Below, in pieces: positions 1 through 8,346 of a stretch of 60,781 nt of DNA. The DNA is from Gammaproteobacteria bacterium (GTDB lineage Bacteria; Pseudomonadota; Gammaproteobacteria; GCA-001735895). Made by a program: the position numbers and the translations under genes. The stretch's first letter is position 1, and the number at the start of each line of letters is the position of its first letter. The notes under the pieces were generated by a model. That model was not told the DNA's origin. It saw only the letters and a program-made list of their open reading frames with translations, and searched no databases. The DNA lies in contig JAOTXY010000013.1 in assembly GCA_029862125.1 (NCBI GenBank), forward strand, positions 1 through 60,781, in the 5' to 3' direction.

Positions 1-54
1 GCAGCTGACTGCTTCCTGACTGGCTGTATTCTAAGATACTTCATTGAAGGAGCA

Positions 55-2358
55 CTAATTTCTGACGGGCGAACCCGCATCCAGCATGCTGTTAATGCGT
101 TCGCGCGTAGCAGCGGTGGCAACCAGGGCCAGAAATGAACGCCGTTCGGCGTCGTAGAAATCCTGCTCCTTCCAAACTGCGCCCGGTTCGATATCGCCAC
201 CAGTCACGATTCTGGCCATTTCACTGCCGACATTGACGTCATGTGGCATGAATAATCCCTTGTCACGAGAATCTTCCAGCCATTTGACCATTTCTTCGAA
301 CAAGGGTCTACCCGGCATGGAAAGGGTGGGACGTTCGAAAGGTACCTGGCCGGACGCATCCTCGATCGCCTTGATCGCTTCGCCAAGGATACGATCGCGA
401 TTGATGACGAAGCGATCGTGCGATCGCAGCATTGCCTGTCGCTTGGCTATTATTGGCGAAGTCGCAGTTTTACCGTAACCGAGATTCATGAACGCCTTCC
501 AGCAGGCGGCAGAAATATCATCGCCACATTGCAATAATTCGATCCATCGATACAGGGTTTCCTTGCAGCCGCCGCCACCCGGAACGACGCCGACCAGCGA
601 TTCAACCAGGCCGGTGACAGAATTAGCGTGGCAGATAACCTGCCTGGCATGTAACACGACTTCGAATCCGCCACCGATGGATAAGCCTACCGGTGCGGCG
701 ACAACCGGAAACGAGGCCGTCTGCATGCGATGCACGGTGTTCTGAAAATCCTGCAGGAATTTATCGAGACCGTCCATGTCTTCCTGCAAAAAGAAATTCC
801 GCACTGCCTGCAGGTTGACCCCGCAGGAAAAATGCTGTGCGTCGTTGTGCACGATCAGGCCGCGCAGGCCTTCGGCCTCGACCTGGTTCAGCGCATCATC
901 GAGAATCGACATCGAATCGGCGTCCAGCGCATTTGCCTTGCTGTGAAATTCAACCAGCGCAATACCGTCGAGATCAAACCAGCTGGCGACAGCGCAACTG
1001 TTGCGCGGTTGCAGCGTCTGGCGTTTTTCATTGAAGCGGATTACCCCGGTCGGACGTTCAATTGCCTGCCAGGTATCGCCATGTCGGCGTGCCTGCAGCT
1101 CATTGTTTTCGACTCGATAAAAGCTCGAACCCGCCGCTTCTGCGAGAAATTCGGGTACCGCTAACTGGTCTGCCTCGAGTTTTGCGATAAACGCATCAGC
1201 TCCAATTTCGTCGATCAACTCAAATGGGCCCTTGATCCAGTTATAGCCGAGCTTCATCGCGTCATCGATGCCAACCGGGTCGTCTCCGACCTCGGGAATC
1301 AGTGACGCGGCATAACTCAAAGTGCGTGACAGTACCCGCCACGCAAATTGACCGTACAGGTTGTCGTCATCCAGCAGGTGTTTGACTCCCTGGCGCTCCG
1401 CCTTATCGGCGATTGGCAGGTTCAGACGCGGCGCATCGTGGTACTCGCTGGATTCAAGATTCAGAACTTCGCGCCCGGATTCTGCATCGCGATAAAATCC
1501 CTGGCCCTGCTTGTTGCCGGTTTGTCCATTGGCGATCATTTGCGTCATCAGCGGAATCCGGGCAGCCTCGGCATGGAAGGGATCCGATTCGGGCAGGATA
1601 TTGACCAGGCTTTGCACCACGTCCGACATTAAATCGATGCCGATCAAATCGTAGAGCCCGAACACGCCGGTCTTCGGAATTCCCATCGGACGGCCGAAAA
1701 TTGCGTCGGCTTCGAGAGGATTCAAACCGAGCTCGAATGCGGCCTGTAACGCGCACTGGATTGCGAATACGCCGACCCGGTTGCCGAGAAATCCAGGCGT
1801 GTCGAGACAGCGTACTACGCCTTTGCCGAGCTGTTGTTCGCAAAAATCAGCCAGCAGCTCGATCACCGCGTCGTCGGTATCTTCGCCTCGCACCAGTTCC
1901 AGTAGGCGCATGAAACGTACCGGGTTGAAAAAGTGCGTGATCGCAAAACGCTGCCGAAACGGCCCGGGCATGTCCTCGACCAGCAGGCGGATCGGAATGG
2001 TCGAAGTGTTCGAAGTGATGATTGCATTAGCGTGACAAACGGGATCGAGACGTTGATAAAGGTCCTTCTTGATATCGAGACGTTCAACCACGGCCTCGGC
2101 GACCCAGTCGCAATCTGCGAGTTGATCGAAATCATCACGGGTGTTACCGAGGTGAATAAAAGATTCGGCTTCCTTGCTGATTAGTCCCGGCTGATTCGGA
2201 TCACGCAAACGCTCGAGGCCACGTTCTGCCAGCGCATTGGGATTGTCATCGCCGGGTAAGTCCAGCAACCAGACTTCGATACCAGCGTTGGCAACCTGGC
2301 CGGCAATACCGGAACCCATGGTGCCGGCGCCGATGACGGCGACTTTATTAATACTCAT
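55..2358 (-). CDS. FadN-type fused 3-hydroxyacyl-CoA dehydrogenase / enoyl-CoA hydratase
   Basis: Bifunctional beta-oxidation enzyme, cytosolic, about 767 residues. The dehydrogenase is N-terminal: Rossmann motif GAGTMGSGIAG near residue 10, SNTSTIPI, and the catalytic-His segment ITHFFNP. The crotonase domain is C-terminal, with GGGFE and VESLVGVVPGGGG carrying both expected glutamates. This order is that of Bacillus FadN and is the reverse of FadB/FadJ. An ATG at 2358 follows a TAGGGGAG ribosome site and is preferred over the TTG three bases upstream. It is the last gene of the dmdA-like operon, 9 bases after the hydrolase gene. In that context the crotonase half could hydrate methylthioacryloyl-CoA (a DmdD-like role) or handle acryloyl/3-hydroxypropionyl-CoA; this is inference. 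General fatty-acid oxidation is the alternative. Confidence 0.93.
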   Translation of the reverse strand: MSINKVAVIGAGTMGSGIAGQVANAGIEVWLLDLPGDDNPNALAERGLERLRDPNQPGLISKEAESFIHLGNTRDDFDQLADCDWVAEAVVERLDIKKDLYQRLDPVCHANAIITSNTSTIPIRLLVEDMPGPFRQRFAITHFFNPVRFMRLLELVRGEDTDDAVIELLADFCEQQLGKGVVRCLDTPGFLGNRVGVFAIQCALQAAFELGLNPLEADAIFGRPMGIPKTGVFGLYDLIGIDLMSDVVQSLVNILPESDPFHAEAARIPLMTQMIANGQTGNKQGQGFYRDAESGREVLNLESSEYHDAPRLNLPIADKAERQGVKHLLDDDNLYGQFAWRVLSRTLSYAASLIPEVGDDPVGIDDAMKLGYNWIKGPFELIDEIGADAFIAKLEADQLAVPEFLAEAAGSSFYRVENNELQARRHGDTWQAIERPTGVIRFNEKRQTLQPRNSCAVASWFDLDGIALVEFHSKANALDADSMSILDDALNQVEAEGLRGLIVHNDAQHFSCGVNLQAVRNFFLQEDMDGLDKFLQDFQNTVHRMQTASFPVVAAPVGLSIGGGFEVVLHARQVICHANSVTGLVESLVGVVPGGGGCKETLYRWIELLQCGDDISAACWKAFMNLGYGKTATSPIIAKRQAMLRSHDRFVINRDRILGEAIKAIEDASGQVPFERPTLSMPGRPLFEEMVKWLEDSRDKGLFMPHDVNVGSEMARIVTGGDIEPGAVWKEQDFYDAERRSFLALVATAATRERINSMLDAGSPVRN

Positions 2359-2367
2359 CAAACTCCC

Positions 2368-3165
2368 CTAGGCTGCTTCTTCGAGCGAGCTAATCAATTC
2401 ACGTAATTTTTGTAATGTCTGCCGCGGTGCCTCGATCGGTAGCATGTGACCATAGCGTTCAATGATCGTAACCCTGGCATTGAGTTCTTCGGCAAACGCC
2501 ATGCCGGCCTTGATCGGGGTGAGCCGGTCCTTGCGGGCCAGGATCAATTGAGATGGCACCTCGATGGATTTGGCGACCGCGCTACCGTTTTCATAGTTTG
2601 CGCAGGCAACCAGGTCTTCGTAGAGCGGGTTACGCGCCATGATCTGGCGCCCGATCGCAATCGGTTGCATGCCCGGTACCGCGCTAATGCCGTATTGTGC
2701 ATCGGGTCCAAAGCCCCACATTAACAGCATTTCCGCCGCGTCCCCGGCACTGTTTTTAGCCGCGTCGATCAACGCCGGGTTGACCGGAATTGCACCCGCT
2801 GTGCCTACACCCGTGATTGACTTCAATAATTCGGGAGCCTGTCGCGCCAGCTCAAGTACGTCAAGAAAACCCTGTGAATGTCCAACCGCATGTACCCTGG
2901 AGACGTTTGCGGCGCGGATAAAATCGGCCAGCCACGCGCCCATTTCCTCGATGCTTTCGAGTGGTTCGCCGGCGGAAAGACTGTGTCCGGGAAGGTCGGG
3001 TGCTAATACCGAGTAGCCGTTGTAAGCAAACCACCTGGTTTGCAGGGCCCAGCTCCGATGGTCGAGCCCGCTACCGTGCACGAACATGACACACGGCAGG
3101 CTGTTATCGAACTCCTTGCCGCCGGTAGCGGCGTAGGTTTTTTGACCGCGTACCTCGACATACAT
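2368..3165 (-). CDS. alpha/beta hydrolase
   Basis: Soluble alpha/beta-hydrolase fold protein of 265 residues, substrate unknown. The oxyanion-hole HGSG is at residues 30-33, the nucleophile elbow GHSQG places Ser97, and the acid and base are probably Asp213 (ARKDRL) and His240 (RYGHMLP), so the catalytic triad looks intact. No signal peptide. Its ATG overlaps the stop of the upstream sulfhydrylase gene as TGATG, so the two are translationally coupled. Within the dmdA-like operon it may act as a thioesterase or esterase on a DMSP-derived acyl product, but nothing in the sequence fixes the substrate. Confidence 0.9.
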   Translation of the reverse strand: MYVEVRGQKTYAATGGKEFDNSLPCVMFVHGSGLDHRSWALQTRWFAYNGYSVLAPDLPGHSLSAGEPLESIEEMGAWLADFIRAANVSRVHAVGHSQGFLDVLELARQAPELLKSITGVGTAGAIPVNPALIDAAKNSAGDAAEMLLMWGFGPDAQYGISAVPGMQPIAIGRQIMARNPLYEDLVACANYENGSAVAKSIEVPSQLILARKDRLTPIKAGMAFAEELNARVTIIERYGHMLPIEAPRQTLQKLRELISSLEEAA

Positions 3166-4472
3166 CAGGATTCTCCCGCGGCGCGCTCTGCCGCCTTGAA
3201 ACCTTTGGCGAAATCGGCCTTGATATCGGCAATATCTTCGATACCAACCGAAACCCGGATCATGTCTTCGCTGATTCCCGCGGCTTTCATATCTTCAACG
3301 GTGAGACGCGAATGCGTGGTGCTGCCCGGATGTAACACCAGCGTGCGCGAGTCGCCGACATTCGCCAGGTTCGACGCCAGTTGCAGCGAGTCGATAAACG
3401 CTGCTCCGCCGGCACGGCCACCGACGACGCCGAAACACAGCATCGAGCCGGCGCCGTCTGGGAAAAGGCCTTCAGCGAGCGCGTGACTCGGATTCGATTC
3501 CATATCGGGGTAGTTGGTCCAGGTTACCGCTTGCTGTTGTTGTAACCATTCGAGCAGTGCCTTGGCATTGGCAACATGTTGTTTCATCCGCAGGCTGAGT
3601 GTTTCGATACCCTGCAGGATCAGGAAAGCATTGTGCGGGCTCATCGCGGCACCTACATCACGCATCGACTCGGCGCGCATCTTCATCGCCAGCGCCGAGG
3701 GTCCGAATTCCTCCCAGAACTTGATGCCGTGAAAAGGTGCATAGGGCTCGGTTAATTCAGGGAAGCGGCCGCTTTGCTCCCAGTCGAAGCGGCCACCGTC
3801 GACGATGGCTCCACCGATAGCGACACCATGGCCGCCCATCCACTTGGTAACCGAATGCACGACAATATCGGCGCCGTGGTCGATTGGACGACACAGGCTC
3901 GGGGTGGCGAAAGTCGCGTCGACAACCAGCGGTATGCCGTTCTCATGTGCAATCTCGCTGATGCCGGGGATATTGGCAATCTCGAGCCCCGGGTTACCGA
4001 TCGATTCACAGAACACCATCTTGGTATTGGGCTGGATTGCATCTCGCAGCGCCTGTTCGTCGTTTATCGGGATAAAGGTACATTCGATGCCGAGGCGCTT
4101 GATGGTGTGCTTGAGCAGGGTCGCGGTCGAGCCGTAGATCTGGGTCGCCGAAATCATGTGATCGCCGGCCGAGCACAGCGTGATAAAAACCGTAAACAGC
4201 GCGCTCATGCCGGACGCGGTGCAAATCGTGCCACTGCCGCCTTCGAGCGCGGCGATACGCTGCTCGAGTACCGCAACCGTTGGGTTGGTAATGCGGCTGT
4301 AGATGTGGCCGCCCTGTTCGACGTTAAACAGTGACGAACCATCGCTGACACTCTCGAACACGTATGACGTGGTCTGGTACACCGGTACCGCGCGCGAACC
4401 GTGGTCACTTTCAGGCACGTAGCCGGTGTGCAGTGCCACGGTGTCCGGCTTGAGGTACGAAGATCGGCTCAT
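3165..4472 (-). CDS. metY: O-acetylhomoserine sulfhydrylase (MetY-type, PLP)
   Basis: PLP-dependent Cys/Met metabolism enzyme that would convert O-acetylhomoserine plus sulfide or methanethiol into homocysteine or methionine. The 435-residue length is usual for MetY and longer than MetB/MetC. Visible motifs are YSRITNPT (57-64), the active-site region ASGMSA, VVDATFATP with Asp185, and the PLP lysine at Lys210 in HSVTKWMGGHG. It lies 16 bases downstream of the dmdA-like gene. That position suggests capture of methanethiol released by DMSP demethylation rather than ordinary sulfide assimilation. Enzyme family is clear; preference for methanethiol is inferred. Confidence 0.92.
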   Translation of the reverse strand: MSRSSYLKPDTVALHTGYVPESDHGSRAVPVYQTTSYVFESVSDGSSLFNVEQGGHIYSRITNPTVAVLEQRIAALEGGSGTICTASGMSALFTVFITLCSAGDHMISATQIYGSTATLLKHTIKRLGIECTFIPINDEQALRDAIQPNTKMVFCESIGNPGLEIANIPGISEIAHENGIPLVVDATFATPSLCRPIDHGADIVVHSVTKWMGGHGVAIGGAIVDGGRFDWEQSGRFPELTEPYAPFHGIKFWEEFGPSALAMKMRAESMRDVGAAMSPHNAFLILQGIETLSLRMKQHVANAKALLEWLQQQQAVTWTNYPDMESNPSHALAEGLFPDGAGSMLCFGVVGGRAGGAAFIDSLQLASNLANVGDSRTLVLHPGSTTHSRLTVEDMKAAGISEDMIRVSVGIEDIADIKADFAKGFKAAERAAGES

Positions 4473-4488
4473 GGTGCTCTCCTCAGTT

Positions 4489-5589
4489 TTATATTATGGC
4501 GTCAAAATCGAATGGCAGATCGACAACCCGGGCGGTTACACCCTCGACGGTTAATGTATCACGCTCACCCAGGTAGTCGCGTTTCATCATCACCATCGCC
4601 AGGTGTTTCTTGTACCGCGGTGACCAGACATGCGACCTGATTTCACCAACGATTCGATTATCCACTTCAATTCTGAAATCTTCAAAAACCATGTCCTTGC
4701 TAAAAACCAGTCCAACCAATTGGTGTTCATGTTTACCGGCGATTGCGCGCAAGGCAGGCAGGCTAATCGATTCGATATCCGCGTCGATATCAATAAAGGC
4801 GTCGAGTCCGCATTCGAATGGATTGTGGGCATCGGTCATGTCGTTACCGTAGGAAAGCAGTCCGCTTTCGACGCGTTCGATCAGGTTGGGTCCCCCGGGC
4901 TTTACGTGGAGGTCTTCGCCGAGGCGAAACAATTCATCCCACAACGGTTCGGCCAGGCTGGCATCGTTCAGATAAATTTCGAATCCACCTTTCTTGCTGA
5001 AGCCCGAACGTGCGACCATCATCTTTTTACCTTGAAACTCCAGCATCTTGGAACGGAAGAAGCGGATTCCGGGTACTTCGTCACCAAACAATCGCGTCAC
5101 CAGTTCTTCGGCCTTGGGGCCCTGCACCGCGAGCGGCCAGACGTCCGGTTCGCTAACCTGAACATCGAGGCCGAATCCGGTCACGAGCCCCTTGACCCAG
5201 AGTTTGACATCACTGTCAGAAATCGAAATCCACCAGTCTCCCTGGGCGAATTTTATGATGATCGGGTCATTAATCAGGTTGCCTCTTTCCCCGCAAAGCG
5301 GCGCGTACAGGCCCTGTCCGATGACTGCCTTGCGGATGTCGCGCGGGGTCATCAATTGCATCAGGCGTTCGCTGTCCGGACCCTTGATTTCGACCTGTCG
5401 CTGACAGGACACGTCCCATACCTGCACATGTTCACATAAGTGCCAATAGTCCTCTTCGAAGCCTCCGAACGCAGTGGGCAGCAACATGTGATTGTAAACC
5501 GTGTAGGCCGTAACCCCGGCCGCCTCCACCCGATTGGTAAAGGGGGTAGGGCGGGTACGATGGGAAATGCTCAGATACTTGTTATTCAA
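4489..5589 (-). CDS. dmdA: DmdA-like DMSP demethylase (GcvT-fold, THF-dependent)
   Basis: GcvT-superfamily methyltransferase of 366 residues, the usual length of dimethylsulfoniopropionate demethylase. It carries segments that I recall as typical of DmdA rather than of glycine-cleavage T protein: TPFTNRVE near residue 15, AYTVYNHMLLPT, HVQVWDVSC, EPDVWPLAVQGPKA, SGFSKKGGFEIY and ERVESGLLSYGNDM. The reaction would move one methyl from DMSP to tetrahydrofolate, giving methylmercaptopropionate. No gcvH or gcvP is nearby. It starts with TTG, supported by a DmdA-like N-terminus and no better start. First gene of a four-gene operon, with a promoter and palindromic operator upstream. A related sulfonium or betaine demethylase is the alternative. 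Confidence 0.82.
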   Translation of the reverse strand: MNNKYLSISHRTRPTPFTNRVEAAGVTAYTVYNHMLLPTAFGGFEEDYWHLCEHVQVWDVSCQRQVEIKGPDSERLMQLMTPRDIRKAVIGQGLYAPLCGERGNLINDPIIIKFAQGDWWISISDSDVKLWVKGLVTGFGLDVQVSEPDVWPLAVQGPKAEELVTRLFGDEVPGIRFFRSKMLEFQGKKMMVARSGFSKKGGFEIYLNDASLAEPLWDELFRLGEDLHVKPGGPNLIERVESGLLSYGNDMTDAHNPFECGLDAFIDIDADIESISLPALRAIAGKHEHQLVGLVFSKDMVFEDFRIEVDNRIVGEIRSHVWSPRYKKHLAMVMMKRDYLGERDTLTVEGVTARVVDLPFDFDAII

Positions 5590-5653
5590 CCTTATGATCT
5601 CTTCATTTAGGTTAGTGAGAAAGCGGCCTGAACCGGTCTAGCTACGCGCCGCA

Positions 5654-5682
5654 ATCCTAGTCTTTTTTGATTTGTCTGACAA
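5654..5682 (-). promoter_or_regulatory. candidate promoter of the dmdA operon
   Basis: On the minus strand TTGTCA (5682-5677) is separated by exactly 17 bases from TAGGAT (5659-5654), a sigma70-like pair placed about 65 bases upstream of the dmdA TTG. The -35 element lies inside the palindrome at 5670-5684, the layout expected for repression. Seen by eye only; no transcript start is known. Confidence 0.5.
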
Positions 5683-5684
5683 AT
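5670..5684. promoter_or_regulatory. GntR/FadR-type operator upstream of dmdA
   Basis: Perfect 7-1-7 palindrome ATTTGTC-T-GACAAAT. It fits the GntR/FadR-type pattern with conserved GT...AC. The outer arms are shared with ATTTGTA-T-TACAAAT at 16448-16462, between the gntR gene and acuI. It overlaps the -35 hexamer of the dmdA promoter. The likely ligand is the GntR/FCD protein encoded at 15674-16396. Confidence 0.6.
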
Positions 5685-5726
5685 GAGAAATTACCTGCTA
5701 ACTACCAGTTTTTGCCAGATCACGAC

Positions 5727-6563
5727 TTATTCCTGGTAAAGCGGGGTATTGGCTTCATTTTCGGCCACGCGCGGGCCATAGTGCAGAATGCTCGACTCCT
5801 TGTTACCGATTAAACCAGGCCGGGTGGAATAGCCCAGAATGGCCTGGATTCGCTGCCGGGAACCTTCAACTTCAGTAACCCGATGCAGTGAATAATGACC
5901 GCGAAACAGTGAAAGCGTGCCTGCCCGCAAGTGGTTCTGGCGCACCCGATTACTATTTCCATCCAGGACCGCCTGTACTGCGCCGAAGTTTTCATCTTCC
6001 TCGGAGCGAATCGCCGGGGCATATTCGAATATTCCCCCGGCTTCGGGTTCCTGTAACAACAATGTGGTCACCATGGTGCCGCTATCGAAATGCCATTGCT
6101 GGCAGCCGCCCTGGTTCATAATTGAAATATTAAGCGACTGGTATGGATCCTGGTTCCGATAAACCGGTTTCCCGGTTATCGCGCCCAGAAAATCGAGCAT
6201 TATATCGCTGTGATAGAGCTGGCTGAGCAAAAATTCCGGCGGGATCAAGTCGGCCGCCACCTGTGCCAGTTTACGCCTGCCTTTGCGTCTTAAAGGGTGA
6301 GTGGCAGGGACGTCGTAAGCCTTACCGAGTCGATAATTAAAGAAGTAGGGGCTGACCTCGGTCGGGCCGGGATAAGCGAGATGTGCTATAGAGTGAGCTT
6401 GCCGAACCATTTTGGCAAGCGCTTGTGTGGTTACGAAGTTCGGCAGGGTGCAGGAACCATCGTGCTCAAGCCTGGCGCGCAACTGTGCGACCCAGGTTCG
6501 AGCATCAGCGGATGACAAGTTATCGACCGGGTAAAGCCCGGTATTGATAATCTGTGGTGACAT
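5727..6563 (-). CDS. Fe(II)/2-oxoglutarate-dependent oxygenase-like protein
   Basis: Protein of 278 residues with the facial triad of 2OG-Fe(II) oxygenases: His158 and Asp160 in QQWHFDSG, and distal His227 in SLHRVT. Arg238 (RQRIQ) is well placed to bind 2-oxoglutarate. Substrate unknown. Transcribed alone on the minus strand, upstream of the dmdA operon but separated from it by the operator/promoter region, and divergent from the DUF1289 gene. Starts at ATG 6563. It could hydroxylate a small metabolite, and its position beside the DMSP genes may be coincidental. Confidence 0.8.
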   Translation of the reverse strand: MSPQIINTGLYPVDNLSSADARTWVAQLRARLEHDGSCTLPNFVTTQALAKMVRQAHSIAHLAYPGPTEVSPYFFNYRLGKAYDVPATHPLRRKGRRKLAQVAADLIPPEFLLSQLYHSDIMLDFLGAITGKPVYRNQDPYQSLNISIMNQGGCQQWHFDSGTMVTTLLLQEPEAGGIFEYAPAIRSEEDENFGAVQAVLDGNSNRVRQNHLRAGTLSLFRGHYSLHRVTEVEGSRQRIQAILGYSTRPGLIGNKESSILHYGPRVAENEANTPLYQE

Positions 6564-6685
6564 CCCGTTAAAATTACAGGTTTTTTGTGCCGATGCAAGC
6601 GGGTAATACTTGTGCCGGGGTGTATGAATAAATTAGTCTTCGAACAATCGATCGCGTACTTTTAAAGAGCATTCAGAATCTGAAA

Positions 6686-6889
6686 ATGACAACTTCGGCT
6701 ACTGATCAATTACCGCGGGTTGAGTCACCCTGCGTGCGCAAGTGCACGCTCGATGACGAAGACATCTGTCTCGGCTGTTTTCGCAGCATTGACGAAATCT
6801 GCGCCTGGGGGGGTGCCAGCAATCAAAAGCGCCTGGAATTTCTCGATTTAGCAGCAGCCAGACGGAGCAGGAACTCGAAACGTGCCTGA
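6686..6889 (+). CDS. DUF1289 small cysteine-rich protein
   Basis: Sixty-seven residues with the DUF1289 signature: Cys16 and Cys20 in ESPCVRKC, then Cys28 and Cys31 in CLGCFR, followed by the conserved Trp region EICAWG. Four spaced cysteines suggest a metal or Fe-S site; function not established. Its stop overlaps the GTG start of the NudL-like gene, so the two are translationally coupled, a common pairing in proteobacteria. Confidence 0.88.
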   Translation: MTTSATDQLPRVESPCVRKCTLDDEDICLGCFRSIDEICAWGGASNQKRLEFLDLAAARRSRNSKRA

Positions 6890-7493
6890 TCTCGACGATC
6901 TCAGCGTCGATGATATTCGTGCACGCCTGCATGCACAGCGCGAAACGACTTACGATGTGCCCCCGGAAATGTTAAGTGACAGCGCGCGCGAGGCAGCGGT
7001 ACTGGTGCCGTTTCTGCGTGTCGAGGATGCCTGGCATATTCTCTATATACGACGTACCAGTTACGAGGGTGATCGCCATAGCGGGCAGGTTGCTTTCGCC
7101 GGTGGTAAACGCGATGACGAAGACGAGTCGTTACTGGCCACGGCACTGCGGGAAACCGAGGAAGAGATCGGTATCTCCATTGCTGATATCGACGTGCTCG
7201 GACATATCAACCATCACCATACCATTAGCGACTTCCAGGTTCGGCCTTACGTGGGTGTTATACCCTGGCCATACCAGTTGAATCTCGATGAAATAGAGGT
7301 TGCACGCGTATTTACGATGCCATTGAACTGGCTCGCTCAAACAACAAATTACCGTACCGAGGAACGTCAGCATCCCGATTCAAAACGCCCGTGGCCGGTC
7401 GTCTACTATGATTTATACGATGGTGAAATGTTGTGGGGTGCAACCGCGCGCATGACCCTGTCGCTGATCGAGGTATTACGCGGCGTGAGCTAG
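6882..7493 (+). CDS. nudL: NudL-like CoA pyrophosphatase (Nudix)
   Basis: Nudix hydrolase of 203 residues, probably cleaving CoA or acyl-CoA to 4'-phosphopantetheine and 3',5'-ADP. The Nudix box runs from about residue 75 to 98, with RETEEEIG, and is preceded by the RRTSYEGDRHSGQVAFAGG stretch that marks the NudL/UPF0035 group. GTG start at 6882 overlaps the DUF1289 stop. The 3' end overlaps the convergent ferredoxin reductase gene by four bases. Confidence 0.9.
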   Translation: MPDLDDLSVDDIRARLHAQRETTYDVPPEMLSDSAREAAVLVPFLRVEDAWHILYIRRTSYEGDRHSGQVAFAGGKRDDEDESLLATALRETEEEIGISIADIDVLGHINHHHTISDFQVRPYVGVIPWPYQLNLDEIEVARVFTMPLNWLAQTTNYRTEERQHPDSKRPWPVVYYDLYDGEMLWGATARMTLSLIEVLRGVS

Positions 7494-8233
7494 TGATACT
7501 TTTCGGTGGTGAAATGACCCGGGTCGCGACGGCGGTGTTTTTTCATCTCCCGGGACACCAGTTCCGCGCTGACATCGGTAATCATGTCGGAGCTACCGCA
7601 CATCATGACATGTGAGTTCTCGGCATTAATGTTGATGCCTGCCTGCTGCTCGAGACTGCCGTCCCGCATCACGTGGGGAACTCGTTTACCAAGGCTTCCA
7701 TTCAGTTTTTCACGTGTGACTATCGGCAGGTAGCAGAATTGTTCGCCACGGGTACCGGCGATCTGTTCGATCGTATCCTGGTAGGCGAGTTCTTCGGCAT
7801 AACTTACCGAGTAAACCAGGATGATTTTTTCAAATTTCTCCCAGGCAGCCTCGCTTTTTAGGATCGACAGAAAGGGACCGATTCCAGTACCGGTTGCAAT
7901 CATCCACAGATGCCTGCATTGCGGTACTTCGCTGATAGTCAGGAATCCCGATGGATTGTCGGAAACCAGCACATCATCACCCGTTTTGAGATCGAATAAA
8001 AGCGGCGATAAAGGCCCTTCCTCGACGATGTTAAAGTAGACCTCGAGGTGGTTTTCGTCAGGAGTATTGACCAACGAGTAGGGACGTGCCAGTACCGTAT
8101 CACCATCCGCCAAGCCGATACGAACAAATTGTCCTGCTTCGTATCCACCCAGTCCGACATCGATAATTAACGAAGTCAGGTATTGATTGAGGCGCCGATT
8201 ATCGACGACCTTGCCTTCCAGCCAGTTAGCCAT
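7490..8233 (-). CDS. fpr: ferredoxin-NADP+ reductase
   Basis: FAD/NAD(P)H-binding reductase of 247 residues, the size of bacterial Fpr. FAD is bound through RPYSLV (residues 50-55), NAD(P) through ATGTGIGPF (113-121) and MMCGSSDMI near residue 210. Its role is electron transfer between NADPH and ferredoxin or flavodoxin. It is a single gene, convergent with NudL. It is the only ferredoxin reductase I see in the window, so it could supply electrons to the Rieske oxygenase at 32048-33169, although the 25-kb distance gives no support for a dedicated partnership. Confidence 0.92.
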   Translation of the reverse strand: MANWLEGKVVDNRRLNQYLTSLIIDVGLGGYEAGQFVRIGLADGDTVLARPYSLVNTPDENHLEVYFNIVEEGPLSPLLFDLKTGDDVLVSDNPSGFLTISEVPQCRHLWMIATGTGIGPFLSILKSEAAWEKFEKIILVYSVSYAEELAYQDTIEQIAGTRGEQFCYLPIVTREKLNGSLGKRVPHVMRDGSLEQQAGININAENSHVMMCGSSDMITDVSAELVSREMKKHRRRDPGHFTTEKYH

Positions 8234-8346
8234 TGTGACCTCTTTTCATTTGCATAATGCCGGCCCCATACGAACCGCAACTATATCGTCATTCCCGACC
8301 GCCGATGACGAGAAAATTCGCACAGATGATAGCATTGCTTAGCTTC

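Noticed and set aside
4630..5439. Plus-strand open frame of 269 codons
   Set aside because: Entirely inside the dmdA-like gene on the opposite strand; a by-product of codon usage.
4489..5589. Glycine cleavage T protein (GcvT)
   Set aside because: Same fold, but DmdA-specific segments are present and no gcvH or gcvP is nearby.
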